Assembly: GCA_025350775.1 (NCBI GenBank)
Contig: JANXXF010000119.1
Span: forward strand, 1 to 14,028
Length of the DNA stretch: 14,028 bases
Origin: Actinomycetes bacterium
GTDB taxonomy: Bacteria; Actinomycetota; Thermoleophilia; Gaiellales; Gaiellaceae
Direction of reading: 5' to 3'
Part shown: positions 5,903-12,444 of the stretch, piece after piece
Numbering within the stretch: the stretch's first letter is position 1
Layout of the letters: each line of letters starts with the position of its first letter
Notes under the pieces: model-generated
The model's database searches: none
Told to the model about the DNA's origin: nothing
Seen by the model: only the letters and a program-made list of their open reading frames with translations
Translations under genes and position numbers: made by a program

Positions 5903-8347
5903 ATGTCCGGCAGATTGAAGAAGGCGCCGGCCCGCTCCCGGCACGCGCTCAAGCCGGCCCAGTTGACCCGTCGGGTCTCGTTGCGCGACCTGCCGTTTCG
6001 GACGACGGCCGAGGTCGCGTCGCTGGAGGGCACTGCGGGACAGCCCGGCGCCCTGGCGGCGATCGAGTTCGGCATCGAGATCGAGACGGCGGGCTTCAAC
6101 GTCTATGTCGCCGCGCAGCCCGGCTCGGGCCGCGGCCAGGCCGTGCGCGAGGCGCTGGCCCGGCTGTCGTGCAGCCGTCCGGTGCCCGACGACTGGGTGT
6201 ACGTCCACAACTTCGGCGATCCCGACAGGCCGAACGCGATCCGGCTGCCGGTCGGCCGCGGGCCGACGCTCGCGGCGGACATGGTCGAGTTCGTGCGCGC
6301 CGCCGTCCGGGAGATCCCGCGCGCCTTCGAGAGCGAGGAGGTGGCCAAGCAGCGGTCCGAGGTGCTCGCCGAGCTGGCCGAGCGCCGTGACGACGCCGGC
6401 GAGCGGCTGGCAGCCTTCGCGCGCGAACGCAGTTTCGTCCTCGAGACGACGCCGGCCGGCGTCGCGTCGGTGCCGCTCGTAGCAGGCGTTCCGCTGTCGC
6501 ACGAGGACTTCGCGAAGCTGCCCGAGGCCGGCCGTCACGAGATCGAGGAGCGCGGCGAGGAGGTGCAGGAGCAGGTCGGCAGCTTCCTCAGGAAGCTGCG
6601 TCAGATCGAGAAGGAGGCGGCGGAGCGGACGCGGCAGCTCGAGCGGGAGGTCGCGGTCTTCGTGCTGGGGCCGCACCTGCAGGAGCTGCACGAGCGCTAC
6701 GGCGGCGTGCAGGAAGTGGCGGACTACCTCGATCAGGTGCGTGACGACGTACTCGACCGGCTCGACGACTTCCGCGACGGTGACGAGGTTCAGCAGCCGA
6801 CGCAACCGTTCATGCCGCCGCGTCGGCCCGACCGCTCGCGCTACGGCGTCAATGTGTTCGTCACCAACGGCGATTGCGCCTGCGCGCCGGTCGTGATCGC
6901 GCGCAACCCGAGCTTCGCCAACCTGATCGGCCGCACCGAGTACCGCCAGGCCTACGGGGCGATGGTGACCGACTTCCGCGAGATCAAGGCCGGCGCACTG
7001 CACCGCGCGAACGGAGGCTTCCTCGTGCTGGACGCCGCCGACGTGCTGGCACACCCGTTCGCCTGGTCGGCGCTGAAGCGGGCGTTGCGCACACGTGAGG
7101 TGCGGATCGAGAACCTCGCCGAGGAGGTCGCGCCAGTGCCGGCGGCGACGCTGCGCCCCGAGGCGATCCCGCTCTCCGTCAAGGTCGTCCTCATCGGCTC
7201 ACACCAGCTGTTCAGGCTGCTGCACCAACTGGACGAGGAGTTTCCGGAACTGTTCAAGGTGAAGGCGGAGTTCACGTCCGAGATGGCGTGGGACGACGCC
7301 AGCTATGCGAGCTACTCCTCCGGAATCGCACGCTGGGTGCGCAATGCCGGCCTCCGCCATTTCGACCGTGCTGCGGTGGCGCGCGTGATCGAGTACGGCT
7401 CGGTGCTGGTCGAGCACCAGCGCAAGCTGTCGACACGCCTGCGCGAGATCTCCGACATCGTCTCGGAGGCCAGCTTCTGGGCCGGCAAGGCCGGCCGGAA
7501 GGTCGTCTCGGCCGCCGACGTCGAACGGGCCGTCCGCGAGCGCAAGGGTCGGTCGAGCCTCGTCGAGAAGCGACTGCAGGAAGCGATTGACGACGCGACA
7601 ATCGCAATCGACACAACCGGGGAGCGGGTCGGCCAGGTCAACGGCCTCGCCATCCTCGACCTCGGCGACCACAGCTTCGGCAAGCCGTCGCGCATCACGG
7701 CTCGGGTCGCTCTCGGTCGAGGTAGCGTCGTCTCGATCGAGCGGGAGATCGAGATGTCGGGTCCCAGCCACTCGAAGGGCTTCCTCATCCTCACCGGCTA
7801 CCTGGCCGGCACCTACGCGCAGGCGTTCCCGCTGGCCCTGCAGGCGACGATCACGTTCGAGCAGTCGTACGACGGCATCGACGGCGATTCCGCTTCGTCC
7901 ACCGAGCTGTACACGCTGCTGTCGGCCCTCGCCGATGTCCCGATCCGTCAAGGCATCGCCGTCACCGGCTCGGTCAACCAGGTCGGTGAGGTGCAGGCGA
8001 TCGGCGGCGTCACGCGCAAGATCGAGGGCTACTTCGAGACCTGCAAGGCGCGGGGGCTGACCGGCGAACAGGGCGTGCTGGTGCCGCACACGAACGTCTC
8101 GAACCTCGTGCTCTCGGACGAGGTCGTCGCCGCCGTGCGCGCGGGCCGCTTCCACGTGTGGGCGGTGCGGACGATCGACGAGGGGATCGAGGTGCTCACG
8201 GGGGTCGCCGCCGGCACGCGTGGAGCAGACGGGGCCTGGCAGGCGGGCACCATCCACCGGCTCGTCGAGGATCGGCTGCGCGCCTACGCGGCTGCTGCGA
8301 GCAGCGCCCATGGCGGAAAGCCCTACGAGGGCCCGGCGGGTTTCTAG
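5903..8347 (+). CDS. Lon-family serine protease with degenerate ATPase motifs (LonC-like)
   Basis: 814 residues of the AAA_32/Lon_C architecture (COG1067). An N-terminal AAA-like fold is interrupted by a long helical/coiled-coil segment (about 150-300, rich in Glu, Arg and Leu); a helical lid follows and a C-terminal Lon protease domain begins near 590. The proteolytic dyad is intact: S663 in DGDSASSTELY and K706 in GGVTRKIEGYF, 43 residues apart as in E. coli Lon. The nucleotide site is not: the P-loop position reads AAQPGSGRGQ (73-78, no Lys-Ser/Thr) and the Walker B position reads FLVLDAAD with D377-A378 instead of Asp-Glu. LonC of Meiothermus is a known ATP-independent member with lost Walker motifs, and this protein probably behaves likewise. 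It would then degrade unfolded substrates rather than unfold them. The position after usp and a sigma gene suggests stress proteolysis. Convergent with gatD, 9 bases apart. Confidence 0.87.
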   Translation: MSGRLKKAPARSRHALKPAQLTRRVSLRDLPFRTTAEVASLEGTAGQPGALAAIEFGIEIETAGFNVYVAAQPGSGRGQAVREALARLSCSRPVPDDWVYVHNFGDPDRPNAIRLPVGRGPTLAADMVEFVRAAVREIPRAFESEEVAKQRSEVLAELAERRDDAGERLAAFARERSFVLETTPAGVASVPLVAGVPLSHEDFAKLPEAGRHEIEERGEEVQEQVGSFLRKLRQIEKEAAERTRQLEREVAVFVLGPHLQELHERYGGVQEVADYLDQVRDDVLDRLDDFRDGDEVQQPTQPFMPPRRPDRSRYGVNVFVTNGDCACAPVVIARNPSFANLIGRTEYRQAYGAMVTDFREIKAGALHRANGGFLVLDAADVLAHPFAWSALKRALRTREVRIENLAEEVAPVPAATLRPEAIPLSVKVVLIGSHQLFRLLHQLDEEFPELFKVKAEFTSEMAWDDASYASYSSGIARWVRNAGLRHFDRAAVARVIEYGSVLVEHQRKLSTRLREISDIVSEASFWAGKAGRKVVSAADVERAVRERKGRSSLVEKRLQEAIDDATIAIDTTGERVGQVNGLAILDLGDHSFGKPSRITARVALGRGSVVSIEREIEMSGPSHSKGFLILTGYLAGTYAQAFPLALQATITFEQSYDGIDGDSASSTELYTLLSALADVPIRQGIAVTGSVNQVGEVQAIGGVTRKIEGYFETCKARGLTGEQGVLVPHTNVSNLVLSDEVVAAVRAGRFHVWAVRTIDEGIEVLTGVAAGTRGADGAWQAGTIHRLVEDRLRAYAAAASSAHGGKPYEGPAGF

Positions 8348-8352
8348 GTGTT

Positions 8353-8367
8353 GCCGCTAGCTGCGGC
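8353..8367. terminator. Small hairpin at the convergent lon/gatD junction
   Basis: GCCGC, loop TAGCT, GCGGC: a perfect 5-bp stem covering the end of gatD, 5 bases after the lon stop. It is nearly symmetrical and could serve both strands. No U-run follows on either side, so terminator function is uncertain. Confidence 0.2.
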
Positions 8368-9148
8368 CGCCGCGATCGCGCGCCCGCTGGGCGGCAACCG
8401 CGTGGGCCTCGTGCTCGAACGTGTCCGCCAGTGGGGCGAGCACCGGCACAGCTGTCTCCCGCCGCGCGAGCGCCTGCACGAGCAGCCAGTCGGCGAGCCA
8501 CGGGTTGCGGGGCAGCAGCGGGCCGTGGAGGTACGTGCCGAGGGCGCGGCCGAGTCGGCAGCCCTCGAAGCCGCTCTCGCCGTCGTTGCCGAAGCCCGCG
8601 ACAAGGCGGCCGAACGGCTCGGCGCCGGGATCCAGCAGCGTACGCCCGGCGTGGTTCTCGAAGCCGGCGACCGTGTGTCGGTCGCCTGGGTCGAGCTCGC
8701 AATCGAGCAGCACGTCGCCGATCAGCCGGCGCGGGCCGGCGACCGTATGCAGGGGCAGGATGCCTGCGCCGGGTAGCTCGGCGCCGGCCTGGTCGCGGTA
8801 GGAACGGCCGAGCAGCTGGTAGCCGCCGCACACCGCCAGCAGGACGGTGCCGTCCGCGAGCGCAGCCCGCAGCTGGTCGGCCTTGCCGGCAATGTCGGGG
8901 GCGACGAGCGCCTGCTCGCGATCCTGCCCGCCGCCGACGTACAGCAGGTCGACCTCGCCCACCGGCACGTCCTCACCCAGACCGATCGAGCGTACCTCGA
9001 CCGCGATTCCGCGCCACGCCGCACGCCGGCTGAGCACCGCGATGTTGCCGCGGTCGGCATAGATGTTGAGGTACTCCGGGTAGAGATGGCAGATGACGAG
9101 CCGGCGGTCGCCGCCGGGGCCGCTATCGCCGCCGCCAATAGCGCTCAC
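8357..9148 (-). CDS. gatD: Lipid II isoglutaminyl synthase, glutamine amidotransferase subunit
   Basis: Class I glutamine amidotransferase that releases ammonia from glutamine for MurT, amidating the alpha-carboxyl of D-Glu in the lipid II stem peptide. 263 residues, CobQ-like. The N-terminus LVICHLYPEYLNIYADRGN is characteristic of GatD and related proteins. The nucleophile is C107 in LLAVCGGYQLLG and the catalytic His is H208 in GTYLHGPLLPRNP; ENHAGRT and VDLLYVGGGQDREQ are also present. As known for GatD, the third triad member is expected from MurT. Start: the GTG at 9148 overlaps the murT TGA as GTGA, so subunit synthesis is coupled. The frame stays open further upstream as murT antisense-like sequence, but homology begins around residue 15, so this start fits. 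CobB/CobQ amidotransferases are the main alternative, excluded by the murT partner. Confidence 0.93.
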   Translation of the reverse strand: MSAIGGGDSGPGGDRRLVICHLYPEYLNIYADRGNIAVLSRRAAWRGIAVEVRSIGLGEDVPVGEVDLLYVGGGQDREQALVAPDIAGKADQLRAALADGTVLLAVCGGYQLLGRSYRDQAGAELPGAGILPLHTVAGPRRLIGDVLLDCELDPGDRHTVAGFENHAGRTLLDPGAEPFGRLVAGFGNDGESGFEGCRLGRALGTYLHGPLLPRNPWLADWLLVQALARRETAVPVLAPLADTFEHEAHAVAAQRARDRGGRS

Positions 9149-10509
9149 GCCGCATCCCAAAAGTTTCGCACGTGGCCGCGCCCGGCGATGACGCGCCGCA
9201 GCGCCAGCATCGCGGTGTAGGTCGGTAGGATGACGAGCTCGCCGCCGGCTGGCGTGAGCGCCAGCGCTCGGTCGAGCGCCTGTTCGAGGTCGGGGATGAC
9301 CTCGATGGCGGCGTCGTCGAGCCCGCCGTAGCGGAAGCGCAATCCCAGCTCGGCCGCCCTCCCGCCGCTTGCCACGACCCGCTCCAGCCCGGCCAGCAGC
9401 GGCTCGTAGTCGACATCCCAGATCCACGAGACGTCACGGCCGTCGGCGACGGCGTCGTTCAGCGCGACGAGGGCGAGCCGTGGGGGAGTGGCGCCCGCGA
9501 GCAGCGTGCGCACCGCCTCGTTCGCCCCGGCCGGGTTCTTCACCAGCAGTAGCACCACGGTCTTGCCGTCGACCGCGATCCGCTCGAAGCGGCCCCAGGC
9601 CGGCTCGGCCCCCTCGAGGCCGCGGGCGATCGCAGCGAGCGGAACGCCCAGCGCGTGGCAGAGCGCGGCCGCGGCGACGGCGTTGTAGACGTTGTAGAGG
9701 CCGGGGAGGGGCAAGGTGACGCGGCAGCTGCCGTCAGGCGTGACGAGATCGAAGGCGGTAGCGGCCAGGCCGTCCAGCGCAATCGAGCGGGCCGCCACGG
9801 TGAGCGCCGGCCGGGCGTGGCCGCAGCGGGGGCAGCGGTAGTCGCCCAGGTGGCCGACGTAGGCCGCCGCGTAGTCGTAGGGGGCGCCGCAGCGAATGCA
9901 GTACTTGGAGTCGGCGGCGTGCTGCAGGCTCGGCCGCGCCTGGGCCGGGTCGTCGACGCCGTAGGTCACGGTGCCGGACCGGTCGAGGGCTAGCGCACCC
10001 AGCATCGGGTCGTCCGCGTTGACGACCAGGCGGGTCGACGCGGGCAGCCCGGCGACCGCGGCGCGCCACGCCTCGGCGAGCGACTCGAGCTCGCCGTAGC
10101 GGTCGAGCTGGTCGCGGAAGAGGTTGCCGAGGGCGAGCACACGCGGGGCAACCCGGCGCACGACCTCCGGCAGCGCCGCCTCATCCACCTCCAGCAGGGC
10201 CATGTCTGCGCGATGCGCCGCGAGCAGGGTCGCGGCGACACCGGATAGGAGGTTGGCGCCCGCTCCATTGTGGGCCAGCGTCCGGCCCTCGCCGAGTACA
10301 CGCGCAGCCAGCGCGCAGGTAGTCGTCTTGCCGTTTGTCGCCGAGACGACGATGGCGCCCTCGGGCAGGCGAAGGGCCAGCGCCGACAGGGCAGCGTCGT
10401 CGAGCCGGAGCAGCAGCTTGCCGGGCAGGGTCGTCCCGCCGCCCCGGCCGGTGCGCCGCGAGAGCGCCCCGACGGCACGAGCGAGCGTGATCTCGGTGGC
10501 CAGGCGCAT
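9145..10509 (-). CDS. murT: Lipid II isoglutaminyl synthase, Mur-ligase-like subunit
   Basis: ATP-dependent Mur-ligase homologue that activates the D-glutamate carboxyl of lipid II and joins ammonia supplied by GatD, giving D-isoglutamine. 454 residues, close to known MurT. The Mur-ligase P-loop is ATNGKTTT (57-64). A Cys4 zinc ribbon, diagnostic of MurT among Mur ligases, is C204-x2-C207 and C226-x2-C229. GLYNVYNAVAAAALC and NPAGANEAVR are central-domain motifs. The C-terminal DUF1727 domain has WIWDVDYEPL, where the family supplies the acidic residue that completes the GatD triad. Start: ATG at 10509. The open frame begins 17 codons earlier, but that extension is non-homologous and a TANNNT hexamer (TAGACT) sits 7 bases upstream of 10509. 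Operon order murT-gatD with a 4-base overlap, divergent from a sigma gene. Confidence 0.94.
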   Translation of the reverse strand: MRLATEITLARAVGALSRRTGRGGGTTLPGKLLLRLDDAALSALALRLPEGAIVVSATNGKTTTCALAARVLGEGRTLAHNGAGANLLSGVAATLLAAHRADMALLEVDEAALPEVVRRVAPRVLALGNLFRDQLDRYGELESLAEAWRAAVAGLPASTRLVVNADDPMLGALALDRSGTVTYGVDDPAQARPSLQHAADSKYCIRCGAPYDYAAAYVGHLGDYRCPRCGHARPALTVAARSIALDGLAATAFDLVTPDGSCRVTLPLPGLYNVYNAVAAAALCHALGVPLAAIARGLEGAEPAWGRFERIAVDGKTVVLLLVKNPAGANEAVRTLLAGATPPRLALVALNDAVADGRDVSWIWDVDYEPLLAGLERVVASGGRAAELGLRFRYGGLDDAAIEVIPDLEQALDRALALTPAGGELVILPTYTAMLALRRVIAGRGHVRNFWDAA

Positions 10510-10516
10510 GCCGGCC

Positions 10517-10522
10517 AGTCTA
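10517..10522 (-). promoter_or_regulatory. Candidate -10 element of leaderless murT promoter
   Basis: Minus-strand TAGACT is followed by 7 bases (GGCCGGC) and the murT ATG. No Shine-Dalgarno intervenes. The spacing places the transcript start at or next to the start codon and supports the shorter murT start. Confidence 0.45.
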
Positions 10523-10659
10523 CGGACGTCCCCCTTTCGCGTGAGTCGTGCGGGTGACACCCCGGCGGGGCATTGCGGGCGCCGGGTAGCTCACGCAGCC
10601 GCACGCGCGGCGCCGCCGACCAGCGGGTCACTCACTCGAACGGGCGTCTCCGCCGGTGT

Positions 10660-10673
10660 TATCGGCGCCGATA
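10660..10673. promoter_or_regulatory. 14-bp perfect palindrome upstream of second sigma gene
   Basis: TATCGGCGCCGATA is a perfect inverted repeat without spacer, ending 8 bases before the GTG of the second sigma gene. It lies in the 172-base gap shared with divergent murT. Its dyad symmetry and position suit an operator for a dimeric regulator; a hairpin in the mRNA leader is the alternative. I recognise no known regulator consensus. The rest of the gap shows only GC-rich sequence with small self-complementary stretches. Confidence 0.35.
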
Positions 10674-10681
10674 CCCGGAAT

Positions 10682-11659
10682 GTGAATAGCCAAACCTTCG
10701 CCCAGCTCAACGAGGACGACGTGCGGACTGTGCCCCAGCTCCTGCTCGTCGAGCCCCTCGCTCCGGCTACTGCTCTCGTCGATGATATCGACCAGACCGA
10801 GGTAGAAATGAAGGACGAGTTCGAGCGGCCGGCCGCCGCCCTCGACGATTCGCTGCTCCTCTACGTGCGGACGCTCGACAAGCACCTGCTGTCGCGGGCC
10901 GAGGAGCAGGAGCTCGCCCGGCGCAAGGACGCCGGCGACCCACTGGCCAAGCAGCGCCTGATCGAGGCCAACCTCCGCCTCGTGATGTCGATCACCCGGC
11001 ACTATTCGCGCGCCGGCGTGCCACTGCTCGATCTCATCCAGGAGGGCAATCTCGGCTTGATCCGCGCTGTCGAGAAGTTCGACTGGAAGATGGGCTACAA
11101 GCTCTCGACGTACGCCACGTGGTGGATTCGCCAGTCGATCCAGAAGGCGCTTGCCGAGCAGGGGCGCTCGATTCGCCTGCCGCACCACGCGTCGGAGCGC
11201 CTACGTCAGCTGCAGAAGGCACGCCGTGCGCTCGCGCAGAAGCTCGAGCGCCAGCCGACCTACGAGGAGATCGCCGCCGAGACCGGCGTGCCGCTGGCCA
11301 AGGTGCGCCACCTGCTCGAGATCTCCGAGGAGGCGCTCAGCCTTGACACGCCGTCGGGCGACGGCGAGAGCGCAGTCGGCGACACCATCGAGTGCGAGAC
11401 GCTCGAGCGCCCCGATGCGGCCGTCACGACGCTGGCGCGTGGCGACGAGCTACGTACCGCCGTCGACGAGCTCGACCCGCGGATGGCGCTGGTGCTGCGG
11501 CTGCGCTTCGGCCTCGACACGCCCGAGCCGAAGACGCTCGATCAGATCGGCAACGACCTCGGCATCACGCGCGAGCGGGTGCGCCAGCTGGAGACCCGTG
11601 CGCTCGGCGAGCTGCGGCGTGGCTCGCCCGACCTGCGCTTGTATCTCGCGGTGGAGTAG
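10682..11659 (+). CDS. RpoD-like sigma-70 factor (group 2), paralogue 2
   Basis: Sigma-70 of the primary-like class, 325 residues. The N-terminal 55 residues are acidic and contain no evident region 1.1. Region 1.2 is about 55-88, and region 2 is about 93-172 with QEGNLGLIRAVEKFDW and LSTYATWWIRQSIQ. Region 3 is about 172-245, and region 4 is about 262-312 with the helix-turn-helix LDQIGNDLGITRERVRQLE. The RHYSRAGVPLLDL and RLPHHASERL segments differ clearly from the other two sigma factors here, so it is not a recent duplicate. At the Q437/T440 positions of E. coli it has Q and Q. Start: GTG at 10682, just after a palindrome; Met43 (10808) is an alternative that would still keep region 1.2. 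No Shine-Dalgarno is evident for either. The frame is open far upstream (murT antisense), without homology. No anti-sigma neighbour; the next gene is a PHP phosphoesterase. Confidence 0.9.
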   Translation: MNSQTFAQLNEDDVRTVPQLLLVEPLAPATALVDDIDQTEVEMKDEFERPAAALDDSLLLYVRTLDKHLLSRAEEQELARRKDAGDPLAKQRLIEANLRLVMSITRHYSRAGVPLLDLIQEGNLGLIRAVEKFDWKMGYKLSTYATWWIRQSIQKALAEQGRSIRLPHHASERLRQLQKARRALAQKLERQPTYEEIAAETGVPLAKVRHLLEISEEALSLDTPSGDGESAVGDTIECETLERPDAAVTTLARGDELRTAVDELDPRMALVLRLRFGLDTPEPKTLDQIGNDLGITRERVRQLETRALGELRRGSPDLRLYLAVE

Positions 11660-11674
11660 AGGCCTCTAGGAGGC
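11657..11674 (+). repeat. Palindrome and hairpin at the end of the second sigma gene
   Basis: TAGAGGCCTCTA (11657-11668) is a perfect 12-bp palindrome that begins with the sigma stop codon. Overlapping it, GCCTC, loop TAG, GAGGC (11662-11674) forms a 5-bp hairpin. It may be a weak transcription end or an operator for the PHP gene; there is no U-run. Confidence 0.22.
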
Positions 11675-11691
11675 AGACGCGTGCCGATAGC

Positions 11692-11697
11692 TACCCT
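11692..11697 (+). promoter_or_regulatory. Candidate -10 element of leaderless PHP gene
   Basis: TACCCT is followed by exactly 6 bases (CGGAGG) and then the GTG at 11704. The GGAGG touches the start codon directly, leaving no spacer, so it cannot act as a normal Shine-Dalgarno. A leaderless start explains the arrangement better. Confidence 0.5.
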
Positions 11698-11703
11698 CGG
11701 AGG

Positions 11704-12444
11704 GTGCCTGCACGCGCCTTCGTCGACTGCCACAGCCACGTCGTCCCGTCGGGGGACGACGGTGCCCGGAACGTGGGGGAGGGGGTAGCGCTCTGCCGCG
11801 ACGCGGTGGCGAGCGGAACGCGCCTCCTCTACGCCACGCCCCACGTGTGGCCCGATCTCCGGATGCACGAGGCGCGGGAGCGGCGCTTCCGCGAGGCGGC
11901 GGCCGAGCTGGCTGCGCTGGTCGAGGGTCTGGAGCTGCGCATCGGCTTCGAGCTGACGCCCGACCGCTCGCTGCTGGACGACGATCCGCGGCGGTACCGG
12001 CTCGAGGGAACGGCGGTCTGCCTGGTCGAGACGCCCTTCTCGGGCGGGCTGGCGACCTTCTTTGCGGTCGCCGAGCACGTCGAGAGCGCCGGCCTGACGC
12101 CGCTGATCGCCCATCCCGAGCGGTCGCTCTCGCTGGTCGGCACACCCGGGCACAGGGACGCGTTGCTCGAGCGTGACTGGCCGCTGCAGATCACGGCGTC
12201 GAGCCTCACGGGGAGGAGCGGGGCCGACTCCGAGGCGCTCGCCTGGCGGCTACTGGGCGACTACGACCGCGTCGTCGTGGCCTCGGACGGGCACGGCCAC
12301 CACCGGCCGGCCCGTCTCGACGCCGCCTGGGCGGCTGTCAGCGAGCGGCTCGGGTCGGAGATCGCAGCGCGGGCCTTCGGCGGCGCGATCCTCGGGGTCG
12401 CGCCCGCGACGGCGGACGCTGCTCGTCCCGCTGCGAGCTCCTAG
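11704..12444 (+). CDS. PHP-domain phosphoesterase, CpsB/YwqE tyrosine phosphatase-like
   Basis: Metal-dependent phosphoesterase of the PHP superfamily, 246 residues, one domain. Metal-binding motifs in order: D8-C-H10-S-H12 followed by PSGDDG, H47 in ATPH, E83 in RIGFELTPD, H137 in IAHPERS, and D195-G-H197 in VASDGHGHHRPA. Both DxHSHxxPxxDDG and AHPER are characteristic of the CpsB/YwqE group, whose studied members dephosphorylate tyrosine kinases that control capsule or exopolysaccharide synthesis. No tyrosine kinase or polysaccharide gene is in the window, so the substrate is open; a histidinol-phosphatase-like activity is the alternative. Start: GTG at 11704, set by homology beginning at residue 6. 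Its stop shares the bases CTAG with the stop of the convergent sigma gene. Confidence 0.82.
   Translation: MPARAFVDCHSHVVPSGDDGARNVGEGVALCRDAVASGTRLLYATPHVWPDLRMHEARERRFREAAAELAALVEGLELRIGFELTPDRSLLDDDPRRYRLEGTAVCLVETPFSGGLATFFAVAEHVESAGLTPLIAHPERSLSLVGTPGHRDALLERDWPLQITASSLTGRSGADSEALAWRLLGDYDRVVVASDGHGHHRPARLDAAWAAVSERLGSEIAARAFGGAILGVAPATADAARPAASS

Noticed and set aside
5342..7054. 570-codon minus-strand frame across the first sigma and lonC-like genes
   Set aside because: Both plus-strand proteins are well supported; the antisense frame has no recognisable domain.
7199..8311. 370-codon minus-strand frame within the lonC-like gene
   Set aside because: It is antisense to the Lon protease domain, with Asp/Arg/His-rich composition and no motif.
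8158..9033. 291-codon plus-strand frame over the lon end and gatD
   Set aside because: Arg/Gly/Ala-rich shadow of two well-supported genes.
10588..10660. tRNA-like start GCGCCGGGTAGCTCA
   Set aside because: No T-arm consensus, no consistent anticodon arm and no acceptor-stem pairing; the resemblance is limited to a D-arm-like word.
10124..10681. Upstream extension of the second sigma gene
   Set aside because: It lies antisense to murT and in the intergenic gap, Arg/Ser-rich, without sigma homology.
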